A DNA stretch of 64,000 nt from Planctomycetota bacterium. GTDB lineage: Bacteria > Planctomycetota > UBA1135 > UBA2386. The position numbers and the translations under genes were made by a program. Of this stretch, positions 17,876 to 26,158 are shown piece after piece (the stretch's first letter is position 1; the number at the start of each line of letters is the position of its first letter). The notes beneath the pieces were generated by a model. It saw only the letters and a list, made by a program, of their open reading frames with translations, did no database searches and was not told where the DNA came from. The stretch spans positions 62,001-126,000 of the forward strand of contig JACKIC010000003.1 in the NCBI GenBank assembly GCA_020638655.1. Reading direction: 5' to 3'.

Positions 17876-19487
17876 TCATCCCGTTCGGTCCCTGCGGGTC
17901 GAGCGTGAGCCACTGGCCGAACAGCGTCGTGCCCGCGAAACCAGGCGGGATCGCGAACGAGTACTGGTTGATGCCGTCGCCGGGTCCGGTGCCCGAGGTC
18001 AGCTGCGGCATCGACGCGAAGATCAGGTTCGGCGTCATGCCGAGGTAGACGTTCTGGCCGAGCAGCACCGTGGGCGTGGTGTTGGCGAACAGGTCCCAGA
18101 CCAGGAACTGAAAGCTCCCGCCGGGCACGCGGTCGACGCCGACGGTGTAGGCGGTGTTGCCGGCGTAGGCGGGCAGCACCGCGACGCTGCCCGGCACGAA
18201 GCCGCCGCTGCCGGTCGTGCCGACGCCGAACACGGTGGGGGTGTTCGCACCCTCGGACCACAAACGTGGCCGGTCGAACGGCGGCAGCTCGCCGGCGACG
18301 CGCGGATCGGTCATCGTGTTCAGGAACGCGACGATGTCGAGCTTGTCCTGCGCCGACAGCTGCCCGGGGATGTTGATCACGAGCGGGTCGAACGTGAACT
18401 GGCCGCCGAGCGCGTAGAAGTCGACGACGTTGGTCAGCGTGTTGCGGCTGCCGTTGTGGAAGAACGGCGCGCGCAGCGCGACGTTGCGCAGTCCCGGCAC
18501 CTTGAACTTGCCCATGTCGACGGGGTTGCTGGTGACGGTTGCGCGGCCCGGATCCTCGACGCCGGGACGCACGCCGACGTTGTGGAAGTCGTGCAGCACG
18601 GGACCGGTGATGAGCACGCCCGGGTTGACGTCGGTGTGACAGGTCGCGCACAAACCGCGGAACTTGGTCAGGCCGCGGTTCTCCTGCACCGTCAGCGTGC
18701 CCTGGTTGACGAGGCTCAGATCGAACGGCGACTGATCGCTGATCAGCGTGCGTTCGTAGCTGGCGATCGCGAAGATGATGCGCGTCGGCGTGACGCCCGG
18801 CGAGCCGTAGACCTGCTGGAACAGCGACGCGTAGGTGTGGCCCTGCACGAACGTCTGCAGCGGCGCGGGCAGCTGGTCGGCGAGCGCGAGCGGCGTGCAG
18901 TTGGCGAGGTCGGCGGCGATCGCGGTCCAGCTGCGGCCGATGTGGCTCATCTCGCCCTCGCTGAGCGGCGGCGCCGCGATCTGGCTCTCGAGCGCGCCGC
19001 CGCTCGGCAGCACGACGCTGTTGGTGACCGGGTCGCGGAACACATCGCCGGCGCGCCCGTCCCAGAACAGTTCGATCGCGTAGGCGGCGTTGATCGGCGA
19101 CGGCGCCTTGCGCGGCGTGACCTGTGGGCGGATGCCGAAGATCGCGTCGCGCACGAAGTGGCCCTGCGCGTCGTGGCGCACCACGCCCGGGCTGCCGCGG
19201 CTGTCGTCGACCGTGCCGAACGAGCCGTCGTAGCCGGGGTGCAGCGAGGCGGCGGTGCGCGGGTCGCCACCGCCGTGCGCAAACACGTGGCACGTGCCGC
19301 ACGCGACCGTGCGCGACGACGACAGCTGCTCGTCCCAGAACAGCGCCTTGCCGAGCAGCGCCTTCGCGGCGGTCAGCGGGTTGCCGGCCGGCACTGGCGG
19401 GGCCGGCAGGATCTGGGCCTGGGCCAGCGAGCCGAGCGACGCGGTGGCGGTGGCGAGGGCGAGGAAGGGGCGGCAGGGAACGGACAC
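17841..19487 (-). CDS. di-heme cytochrome c peroxidase / MauG-type protein with added C-terminal module
   Basis: 548 residues with a signal peptide (to about residue 25) and two heme-c sites, C63-G-T-C66-H67 and C280-A-T-C283-H284. Family segments are present: GKALFWDEQLSSSRTVACGTCH, the INAAY/FWDGRAGD region, FRGLCATCHTD, KVPGLRNVALRAPFFHNG and LVAFLNTMTDPR-like. It should reduce H2O2 or oxidise a periplasmic partner using two hemes. After about residue 420 it carries an extra beta-rich module ending in VSDAFGLPLF, related to the modules on neighbouring secreted proteins and absent from standard peroxidases. The GTG at 19487 is the only sensible start; it directly begins the signal peptide. 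Confidence 0.85.
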   Translation of the reverse strand: MSVPCRPFLALATATASLGSLAQAQILPAPPVPAGNPLTAAKALLGKALFWDEQLSSSRTVACGTCHVFAHGGGDPRTAASLHPGYDGSFGTVDDSRGSPGVVRHDAQGHFVRDAIFGIRPQVTPRKAPSPINAAYAIELFWDGRAGDVFRDPVTNSVVLPSGGALESQIAAPPLSEGEMSHIGRSWTAIAADLANCTPLALADQLPAPLQTFVQGHTYASLFQQVYGSPGVTPTRIIFAIASYERTLISDQSPFDLSLVNQGTLTVQENRGLTKFRGLCATCHTDVNPGVLITGPVLHDFHNVGVRPGVEDPGRATVTSNPVDMGKFKVPGLRNVALRAPFFHNGSRNTLTNVVDFYALGGQFTFDPLVINIPGQLSAQDKLDIVAFLNTMTDPRVAGELPPFDRPRLWSEGANTPTVFGVGTTGSGGFVPGSVAVLPAYAGNTAYTVGVDRVPGGSFQFLVWDLFANTTPTVLLGQNVYLGMTPNLIFASMPQLTSGTGPGDGINQYSFAIPPGFAGTTLFGQWLTLDPQGPNGMTVSDAFGLPLF

Positions 19488-19688
19488 GGGCTCGTCGGGA
19501 GAAGGCGGGGCGCCTGACAAGACTACCGGATGAGCCGCGGCGCGGGCGCCGCAGTCGGGTTCCGGCGGCGCGCGGGCGATGACATCGGGCCCCGGGGCCG
19601 CGCGAAGACCGCGAAGGACTATCGCTGCGGCGCCGGAGCCGCGACGATCGGGCGCCTTCCGCACCGCTCCACCCAACACGAGGCCACC

Positions 19689-20816
19689 ATGCGCACCATC
19701 GCCTGCTCGCTGCTCCCGCTGATCGCCGGCGCCGTCTCCGCCCAGGACACCGGCGTCAGCTTCGTCAACGGCGTCGACGCCTTCCTCGAGCTGCCGTACA
19801 GCGCGCAGTTCATCCCGCAGTCGGGCTTCACGGTCGAGGCGTGGGTGACCTACGACGACTCGACGATCCTCAGCAACAGCGGCAACCGCTATCCGACGAT
19901 CGCGCGCCAACACGTCTCGGGCGGCGGCAACGAGGCGTGGTTCCTGCGCGTCAACGCGGGCGGCAACAACACGCTGCAGCTGCGCTTCCGCGCCTCGACG
20001 ACGGGCGGCAACATCATCGTCAACTACAACTTCTCGCCGGGGCAGTTCGCGACCTGGACGCACGTCGCGGCGACGGCGGACGCGACCGCCGTGACGCTCT
20101 ACGTCAACGGCGCCACGGTCGCGTCCCTGCCGGGAAACGGCCTGCCGCTGCGCGACATGGGCGGCGAGCTGCGCGTGGGCAAGGGCGCGACGCTGGCCGG
20201 CGGCGTCGCCAACGAGGTCTGGAACGGCGACATCGACGAGCTGCGCATCTGGCCGTTCGCGCGCACCGCGGCCGAGATCCAGGCGAGCATGAACGAGAAG
20301 CTGCAGGCGGTGCCCGGGCTCGTCGCGACGTGGAACTTCGACAACACGCTCGTCGACACCTCGACCGGCAACGTGCTCGTGGCCAACGGCGCGGTGGGGT
20401 TCACGGCCAACACGCTGATGCTGGGCACGCCGAGCGCCGGCACGGCGCTCGGCGCGTCGTCCGCGGGTTGCCTCGGCGACATCCTGCTGTCGCCGACCGG
20501 CGCGCCGACCTCGGGCAACGCGGCCTTCGGGGTCGCCGGCTCGCGCCTGCCGGCCAGCGCGTTCGCGTTCTTCGCGACCGCGTTCGCGGCGGCGCCGGCG
20601 CCGCTGCCGATCGCGGGCATCGACTACTGGCTCGATCCGGGCTCGACGATCGCGGTCTTCACCCAGGCCGACGCGCTGGGCCTCGTGCGCTTCGCCCTGC
20701 CGATGCCGGCGAGCGGCTTCACGGGCGTCAACCTGGCCTTCCAGGTCGCGGCGCTCGATGCCTGTGGTTCGCAGGGCCTGACCGCGTCGAACGCGATGGC
20801 GATCACGATCCAGTAG
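19689..20816 (+). CDS. secreted LamG-domain protein
   Basis: 375 residues: a signal peptide (MRTIACSLLPLIAGAVSAQ), a LamG/pentraxin-like domain (about 22-225; FTVEAWVTYDD, TWTHVAATADATAVTLYVNG, GDIDELRIWPFARTAAEIQ) and a C-terminal beta-rich module from about residue 258 (SSAGCLGD) ending in SNAMAITIQ. The LamG part is close in layout to the minus-strand protein at 10211-11320. It is likely extracellular with a binding role. It diverges from the peroxidase gene across 201 bp, where both promoters must lie. A GAGG sits 6 nt before the ATG. Confidence 0.78.
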   Translation: MRTIACSLLPLIAGAVSAQDTGVSFVNGVDAFLELPYSAQFIPQSGFTVEAWVTYDDSTILSNSGNRYPTIARQHVSGGGNEAWFLRVNAGGNNTLQLRFRASTTGGNIIVNYNFSPGQFATWTHVAATADATAVTLYVNGATVASLPGNGLPLRDMGGELRVGKGATLAGGVANEVWNGDIDELRIWPFARTAAEIQASMNEKLQAVPGLVATWNFDNTLVDTSTGNVLVANGAVGFTANTLMLGTPSAGTALGASSAGCLGDILLSPTGAPTSGNAAFGVAGSRLPASAFAFFATAFAAAPAPLPIAGIDYWLDPGSTIAVFTQADALGLVRFALPMPASGFTGVNLAFQVAALDACGSQGLTASNAMAITIQ

Positions 20817-20887
20817 GTGGCTCGCTATACTGCGCGGCGCAAGGCGGCTGTCGCCGCCGTGTGAGTTCCTTGACGTCGCGAGGTCCC

Positions 20888-21919
20888 ATGCGAACGCCCC
20901 TGCTCGTGTCCTTCGTGTTGTCCTCCGGTCTGCTCGCGCAATCGCCGCTGCAGACCAACCTGACCCCGATCAACCAGGGCAACCTGGGCGGCGGTCTCTA
21001 CTTCGACATGGACGTGCACAGCACGGTGTCGATCACGCGCATCGAGTCGTGGGCCGGCACGCTCGGCACGACGGCGGGTCAGGCCGAGCTCGAACTGTGG
21101 CTCGGGCCGACCAGCTACGTCGGCAACCTCGGCGGTCCGGGCATGTGGAGCCACGTGGCGACGGCGACCGCCACCGGCTACCTCGGCAACGCGACGAACC
21201 AGCTGCTGCAGTTCGACTTCGCCACGCCGGTCGCGCTCGGTCCCGGCAGCTACGGCGTCGCGCTGCGTTCGCAGTCGGTGGCCACGCCGACGTCGGTCGA
21301 GTGGAACCACGCCTACACCAACGGGCTCAGCTGCACCGGCACGGGCCCGGGAACGTGCACCAACACACTGTTCTCGACGCTCGAGCTGACCGTGCGCGGC
21401 GGCGCGGCCCAGAACACCTTCTTCGCCGGCCCCATCTTCCAGCCGCGCATGTGGGCCGGCAGCCTGCACTACACCAGCGGCGGCGCGGCGTTGACGCTCG
21501 CGTCGTGGCAGGGCTTCGGCACCGGCTGCGCCTCGAGCAGCGGTCTGCCGACGCTGGCACCCGTGAGCCGCCCCGTGCTCGGCCAGTCGTTCGCCGTCGA
21601 CGTCGCCCAGGCGCCCGTCGGCACGATCGGCTTCTCGGTCTACGGCCTGTCGAACACGGCGTGGTACTACGTGCTGCTGCCGCTCGACCTCGGCTACATC
21701 GGCATGCCCGGGTGTCGCCAGTACATCGACATCGTCGCCACGACCAGCTTCGGCCCCGGCGCGCCCGCGCTGCAGATCACGGGTCTGGTGCCCAACGCGA
21801 GCGCGCTGACGGGGCTGCCGTTCTTCCTGCAGGCGGTGCTCGTCGATCCGGCGCCGATGCCCGGCAACCTCGTGGGCATGGTCACGACCAACGCGCTGGC
21901 CGGCGTGGTCGGACTCTGA
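20888..21919 (+). CDS. secreted protein with lineage-specific C-terminal module
   Basis: 343 residues: a signal peptide (1-18), an N-terminal beta-sandwich (about 20-205; SITRIESWAGTLG, LGPGSYGVALRSQ, VEWNHAYTNG) and the shared C-terminal module in its clearest form. That module has FGTGC (C214), SRPVLGQSFAVDV, VYGLSNTAWYYVLLPLDLGYIGMPGC (C276) and an ending VDPxPMPGNLVGMVTTNA. The N-terminal part resembles that of the protein at 52624-53646. No catalytic motif is seen. It follows the LamG gene by 71 bp and may be co-expressed; TATACT at 20826-20831 in the gap could be a -10 box. Confidence 0.75.
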   Translation: MRTPLLVSFVLSSGLLAQSPLQTNLTPINQGNLGGGLYFDMDVHSTVSITRIESWAGTLGTTAGQAELELWLGPTSYVGNLGGPGMWSHVATATATGYLGNATNQLLQFDFATPVALGPGSYGVALRSQSVATPTSVEWNHAYTNGLSCTGTGPGTCTNTLFSTLELTVRGGAAQNTFFAGPIFQPRMWAGSLHYTSGGAALTLASWQGFGTGCASSSGLPTLAPVSRPVLGQSFAVDVAQAPVGTIGFSVYGLSNTAWYYVLLPLDLGYIGMPGCRQYIDIVATTSFGPGAPALQITGLVPNASALTGLPFFLQAVLVDPAPMPGNLVGMVTTNALAGVVGL

Positions 21920-22023
21920 TTCCAGGCGCGTGCGTACGGTACCGGGTACACACCACACATCGCCGGCCGCCCTCGCGGAACTCTTGTCGACGGGGCCCCC
22001 TTCGACGGTCACACTGGCGCGCC

Positions 22024-23643
22024 ATGCCGGACCCTGCCGCCCGCCGCGATGCCTCGATCCTGCGGGTGGCCACCCTCGCCTACCTGCTGCTGGTCGGGCT
22101 GATGTCTTGGTGTCAGCGCGGCTACTGCAATGCGGACTTCGTCGCCTACGTGACGATCGCGCGCGCGCCCCTCGAACACGTCGGGGGGTACTGGTCGCCG
22201 CTGTATTCGTGGCTGATGACACCGCTGCTCTGGATGGGCGTCGGCGACCTGGTGGCCGGCCGGCTCGTGCTGGTCATTGCCGGGGTCGGCTATCTGTTCG
22301 CCGTGCATGCGCTGGCGCGGCAGTTGGCGCCAGAGCGCGGGGCGGCGCGGTCGGCGGTGCTGGTGGCGGCGCAGGTGGTGGCCGTCACACAAGCGGGGCT
22401 GTGGGCGACGCACCTGCTGGGGCCGGACCTCGTGGCCGCAGCGCTGATGTTGGCTGCACTCGCGATGATGATCGCGACGCCGTGGTCGGCGACGCGCGCG
22501 GTCGCGGTCGGCGCGATCTTCGGTCTGGCCTACTTCGGCAAGGCGTTCATGCTGCCGTTCGCGGCCCTGGTCACGCCGGTGCTGCTGTGGTTGCGCCGAT
22601 CGATGCACGCACCGGGCGCGCCGGCGGTGCGCTGGTGGCGCGACTGCGCGCTGGTGCTGCTGGGGCTGACCATCGTCGCGGGGCCCTGGATCGCGGTGCT
22701 GTCGGTGAAGTACGGCGGGTTCACGTTCTCGACTGCGGGGGCCGCCAACCACGCCAACCTGGGGCCGCACGCGCGCGGTCTCGACCTGCTCTGGAATCCG
22801 CTGCTCGAGGCGAACTACATCCTCGAGCCGCACTTCGGGCCGGACTGGTCGCCGTTCGCCTCGCTGCGGAACTTCGGCCACCAGGTGTTCCTCGTGGCGT
22901 TCAACGTGTGGAAGGCGCTGGGGCAGATCGTGGGCTACGTCGTGTTGCTGGCCGTCGCCATCGTCTGGCGACGCGCCTGCGTGCGCCGCGGCGCGGTGCC
23001 GCCGCTCGCCGCGATCGAACGGGCGCGACTGCGGCAGTGTCTGCTGGCGAGTGCGATCTACCTCCTGGGCTACTCCGCGGTCGACATCGAACGGCGCTAT
23101 CACGTGCCGATGCTGGCGCCGCTGTTGGCCGTCGCGGCGCTGAGCCTCTTGGCGCCATGCCTGCCGAGCGCGCGGTGGTCGATGGCGCGGACTCTCGGCG
23201 CCGCGGTGCTGTCGATGGTGCCGTTCGCGGGGCAGGAGATCCGGCTGCTGTGGGTCACCTGCGACCGCCACCCGCAGTCGTGGAACGTCGAAGGGCCGCG
23301 CGCAGATGTCCGGGCGCTGCGCGATGCGGGTTGGGACGGCGCGGCGTTCGCGGCCAGTGATTGGCACCGGGGTCTCGCCGTGGCCTACGTGAGCGGCGCG
23401 CTCGGCGCGTACCTCGGCCGTCCGCTGGCGCCGACGCCGGCGGAACGCGGGCACCAGTTGCGCCGCGCGGGAGCGCGCTACTTCGTGCAGTTCGCCCCCG
23501 GCGCCGGCGAGGCGGAGGCGTGCCTGGACCCCGCGTGGCGACCGGCGCCGTCGTCGCGCCGATCCGGTGTGCAGGTGCTGATCGACACGCGCGGCGTCGA
23601 GCCCGCTGCGAACTCCGGCCCCGAGGCGTTCCGGGGCCGCTGA
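22024..23643 (+). CDS. multi-pass membrane glycosyltransferase-like protein (GT39/ArnT type)
   Basis: 539 residues with about ten membrane segments (for example 16-32, 70-90, 98-140, 150-190, 205-228, 300-322, 340-400). After the first segment, NADFVAYVTIARAPLEHVGGYWSPLYSW fits the first-loop acidic motif of GT-C glycosyltransferases (D39 or a neighbour as the candidate catalytic acid). A soluble C-terminal domain of about 120 residues follows. It probably transfers a sugar from a polyprenyl carrier at the outer face of the membrane. Donor and acceptor are unknown. It converges with the HutD-type gene with only 2 bp between stops. Confidence 0.65.
   Translation: MPDPAARRDASILRVATLAYLLLVGLMSWCQRGYCNADFVAYVTIARAPLEHVGGYWSPLYSWLMTPLLWMGVGDLVAGRLVLVIAGVGYLFAVHALARQLAPERGAARSAVLVAAQVVAVTQAGLWATHLLGPDLVAAALMLAALAMMIATPWSATRAVAVGAIFGLAYFGKAFMLPFAALVTPVLLWLRRSMHAPGAPAVRWWRDCALVLLGLTIVAGPWIAVLSVKYGGFTFSTAGAANHANLGPHARGLDLLWNPLLEANYILEPHFGPDWSPFASLRNFGHQVFLVAFNVWKALGQIVGYVVLLAVAIVWRRACVRRGAVPPLAAIERARLRQCLLASAIYLLGYSAVDIERRYHVPMLAPLLAVAALSLLAPCLPSARWSMARTLGAAVLSMVPFAGQEIRLLWVTCDRHPQSWNVEGPRADVRALRDAGWDGAAFAASDWHRGLAVAYVSGALGAYLGRPLAPTPAERGHQLRRAGARYFVQFAPGAGEAEACLDPAWRPAPSSRRSGVQVLIDTRGVEPAANSGPEAFRGR
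23616..23639. terminator. candidate bidirectional terminator hairpin
   Basis: A perfect 8-bp stem CGGCCCCG/CGGGGCCG with an 8-nt loop, inside the last codons of the plus-strand gene and just beyond the stop of the convergent minus-strand gene. There is no T tract. Confidence 0.3.
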
Positions 23644-23645
23644 GG

Positions 23646-24257
23646 TCAGGAGCCGGCCGGTGGCTGCCGCAGCGCGAAACTCGCCGACAAGAAGGTGCAC
23701 CGACCGTCGGCCGCGAGCAGCTCGCCGCTGCCGGCGCCGCTCACCAGCAGCGCGTCGCCCGACCCCAGGACCCCGCCGAACAGGATCGCCGTGCCGGTCA
23801 GCGCCAGCAGCAGGTGCTGTTCGCCGGCCGGCAGCGCCACATGGTGCTGCTCCCCTTCGCGGATGGTGTGCACCGCGGCGTTCGCCGCGGCGCGGGCGCG
23901 GCAGACCATCACGTTGAGGTCTTCGGTGGGGCCGTCCAGCAGGCGCGCCGACACGCGGCGTTCGCCGGCGAAGTCGAGGCGCTGCAGCGGTCGGTCGAGG
24001 CGGACCAGCTCGCCGTCCAGGTCCAGATCCATGCCGGCGCCGCGCAGCAGCCACAGGCTGCGGTCGATGCCCGGCAGCGCCGAGAACGGTCCGTCCGCCG
24101 CGACCCCGGCGACGCTCACGCGCCACGCGAAGCCCGTGCCGAGCCCGCCGTCCGGCGGCGCGATCGCGACCTGCCGCGTGCTGCCGCCGCCGTTGCGCCA
24201 CGGCACGACGCGCTGCTCGTGCCGGCGGATCCAGGTCAGCTGCGCGGGGTCGCCCAT
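23646..24257 (-). CDS. HutD/Ves family cupin protein
   Basis: 203 residues matching the HutD/Ves family along its length: PWRNGGGSTRQVAI near the start, WRVSVAGVAADGPFSALPGIDRSLWLLRG, the LDFAGERRVSARLLDGPTEDLNVM segment and a C-terminal beta barrel. HutD is encoded in histidine-utilisation operons of proteobacteria and may bind a pathway intermediate; its biochemical role is not established. No other hut gene is nearby. No signal peptide, so cytoplasmic. It starts 18 bp after the stop of the NYN-domain gene and is probably in the same transcript. Confidence 0.8.
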   Translation of the reverse strand: MGDPAQLTWIRRHEQRVVPWRNGGGSTRQVAIAPPDGGLGTGFAWRVSVAGVAADGPFSALPGIDRSLWLLRGAGMDLDLDGELVRLDRPLQRLDFAGERRVSARLLDGPTEDLNVMVCRARAAANAAVHTIREGEQHHVALPAGEQHLLLALTGTAILFGGVLGSGDALLVSGAGSGELLAADGRCTFLSASFALRQPPAGS

Positions 24258-24275
24258 GGCGCGCGACTGCGGCGG

Positions 24276-25094
24276 TCAGTTGTCGCCTTCGACCAGGCGC
24301 ACGATGTAGCCGCCCGAACGCTCGGCGCGCTCGAGCTCGATCAGGTTCTGCGCCTCGGCCTCCTCGAGCAGGTCGTTGAACGAGCGGAAGCCGTAGAACG
24401 CCTCGTTGAAGCCCGGCTTGCGGCGCTTGAGCGCCTGTTTGACCATCGAGCCCCAGATCTTGCCCTCCTCGCCGCGCTCGCTGACCAGCGCGTCGATCGT
24501 CTCCAGGATCAGGTCGAGCGCCTCCTCGGTGCGGTTCTCGGCGGCGCGCTTGCCGCTGTCGGCTGCGGGCGTCTTGCTCGCCTTGCGCCGGGGCTGCGGG
24601 TGCTTGCCCTTGGGTTTCTCGCGCACCAGGTCGTCGTAGAAGATGAACTCGTCGCAGTTGGCGGTCAGCAGGTCGCTGGTCGAGTTCTTGACGCCGACGC
24701 CGATCACGGTCTTCGCGTTCTCACGCAGCTTGCTGACCAGCGGCGAGAAGTCCGAGTCGCCGCTGATGATCACGAAGGTGTCGACGTGCGGCTTGGTATG
24801 GCAGAAGTCGAGCGCGTCGACGACGAGCCGGATGTCGGCCGAGTTCTTGCCCGACATGCGCACGTGAGGGATCTCGATCAGCTCGAACGCGGCCTCGTGC
24901 ATCGCGCCCTTCCAGCTCTTGTAGCGCTCCCAGTCGCAGTAGGCCTTCTTGACCACGATGCTGCCCTTGAGCAGCAGCCGGTCGAGAACCTTGCCGATGT
25001 CGAACTTGGCGAACTTCGAATCGGCGACGCCGAGGGCGACGTTCTCGAAGTCGCAGAACACGGCGATGTTGGTGATCTCGGGACGAGCGCTCAT
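24276..25094 (-). CDS. NYN (LabA/DUF88) PIN-like nuclease with C-terminal OST-HTH/LOTUS domain
   Basis: 272 residues. The N-terminal NYN domain (about 5-165) shows NIAVFCDFENVALG (catalytic Asp of the PIN-like fold), KNSADIRLVVDALD, FVIISGDSDFSPLVSKLRE and GVGVKNSTSDLLTANCDEFIFYDDL. A charged linker (about 170-200) and a winged-helix OST-HTH/LOTUS domain (about 205-272; GSMVKQALKRRKPGFNEAFYGFRSFNDLLEEAEAQNLI) follow. The architecture is that of LabA-like proteins, probably Mg-dependent RNA cleavage with RNA binding by the LOTUS domain. A GTG- or ATG-like start at 25136 would add 14 residues with no similarity to the family; 25094 is preferred. Confidence 0.88.
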   Translation of the reverse strand: MSARPEITNIAVFCDFENVALGVADSKFAKFDIGKVLDRLLLKGSIVVKKAYCDWERYKSWKGAMHEAAFELIEIPHVRMSGKNSADIRLVVDALDFCHTKPHVDTFVIISGDSDFSPLVSKLRENAKTVIGVGVKNSTSDLLTANCDEFIFYDDLVREKPKGKHPQPRRKASKTPAADSGKRAAENRTEEALDLILETIDALVSERGEEGKIWGSMVKQALKRRKPGFNEAFYGFRSFNDLLEEAEAQNLIELERAERSGGYIVRLVEGDN

Positions 25095-25178
25095 GGGCGC
25101 AAGAGTTGCCGCCCGAGCCGCTCTTGGCCACGACAATCGCCGGTTCTGCCGTCGACCTGCGTTCGGGGGCGCCGGACT

Positions 25179-26003
25179 TCAGTCGGTCCAGATCGAGAGC
25201 AGCAGCGCCTGCATGCTGGCGAAGGCGCGGCGCGCGCTGCGCTCGTTGTAGCGCGCGCCGTCGCTGGCCGCGGTCGGATCGGTGAAGCTGTGCACGGTGC
25301 CGCTGAACTGCAGCAGCTGCCAGTCGACGTCGGTCTTCGCCATCGCCGCGATGAACTGCTGCACGTCCTGTTGCGGCACGTAGGGATCGTCGGCGCCGTG
25401 ACAGACCAGCACCTTGGCCTTGGTCTTGCCGGCGTCCTCGGCGAGGGTCGGCGAGGCCAGGTCGCCGTGGAAGGAGATGATCGCGGCGACGTCGGCGCCC
25501 GATCGACCGAGTTCCAGCACCGTGCCGCCGCCGAAGCAGAAGCCGATCGCGGCGACCCGGGTGGGGTCGAGCCCGAGCGACGCGCCCTCGGCGCGGAACA
25601 CTTCGAGCGCCTTGTTGGCCCGGGCCCGCATCATCTTGCGGTCGCCGCGCACGAGCGTGGCGGCTGCGCCGGCCTGCTCGGCGTTGCTCGGCCGCGTGTC
25701 CACCCCGTACATGTCGACCATCATCACCTCGTAGCCGTCGATCGCGACGTGCTTGGCCTTCTCGAGCGAGGTGGCGGTCGGCCCCATCCAGTTGGGCACC
25801 ATCAGGATGCCGGGCAGCTTCGTCTTGGCCTCGCGGTGGTAGACGATGGTGCTCTCGAAGGTCGTGCCGCCGAGCTCGTAGCGCACGGTCTTGGTCGCGA
25901 GTCGATCCATGTCGGGGGCGGCTTGCTGGGCGTCGTTCTGGGAGCACGCGGCGGCGCACAGGGCCGCCGCGACGAGACAGGAAGCGAGGGTCTTGCCGAT
26001 CAT
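25179..26003 (-). CDS. dienelactone hydrolase family lipoprotein
   Basis: 274 residues of alpha/beta-hydrolase fold with a lipoprotein-type N terminus (LCAAAC20). The nucleophile is cysteine in GFCFGGG (C156), as in dienelactone hydrolases; the acid is in HGADDPYVP and the histidine in VHSFTDP. DLH enzymes hydrolyse lactone or ester bonds. An exported, lipid-anchored version suggests action on external substrates. The ATG at 26003 is preferred over a GTG nine bases upstream. It lies 84 bp from the NYN gene on the same strand and 155 bp from the divergent APC permease. Confidence 0.85.
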   Translation of the reverse strand: MIGKTLASCLVAAALCAAACSQNDAQQAAPDMDRLATKTVRYELGGTTFESTIVYHREAKTKLPGILMVPNWMGPTATSLEKAKHVAIDGYEVMMVDMYGVDTRPSNAEQAGAAATLVRGDRKMMRARANKALEVFRAEGASLGLDPTRVAAIGFCFGGGTVLELGRSGADVAAIISFHGDLASPTLAEDAGKTKAKVLVCHGADDPYVPQQDVQQFIAAMAKTDVDWQLLQFSGTVHSFTDPTAASDGARYNERSARRAFASMQALLLSIWTD

Positions 26004-26158
26004 GGCGCCCACGATAGGCCGCCGCGCGACGCGACAACAGGCCGGCCGCCGCAGCGCGGGGCTTTGGGTTCGAAGTGACGTCGGCGGAACCGTAGACTTC
26101 GCGCCTTCCGCCCCGCGCCAACGGCAGAAGGTACGCCGCGTTCGGGTGCCGGCAAGTC

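Noticed and set aside
19488..20063. Longer start for the cytochrome c peroxidase
   Set aside because: It would overlap the divergent LamG gene and put 190 unrelated residues before the signal peptide.
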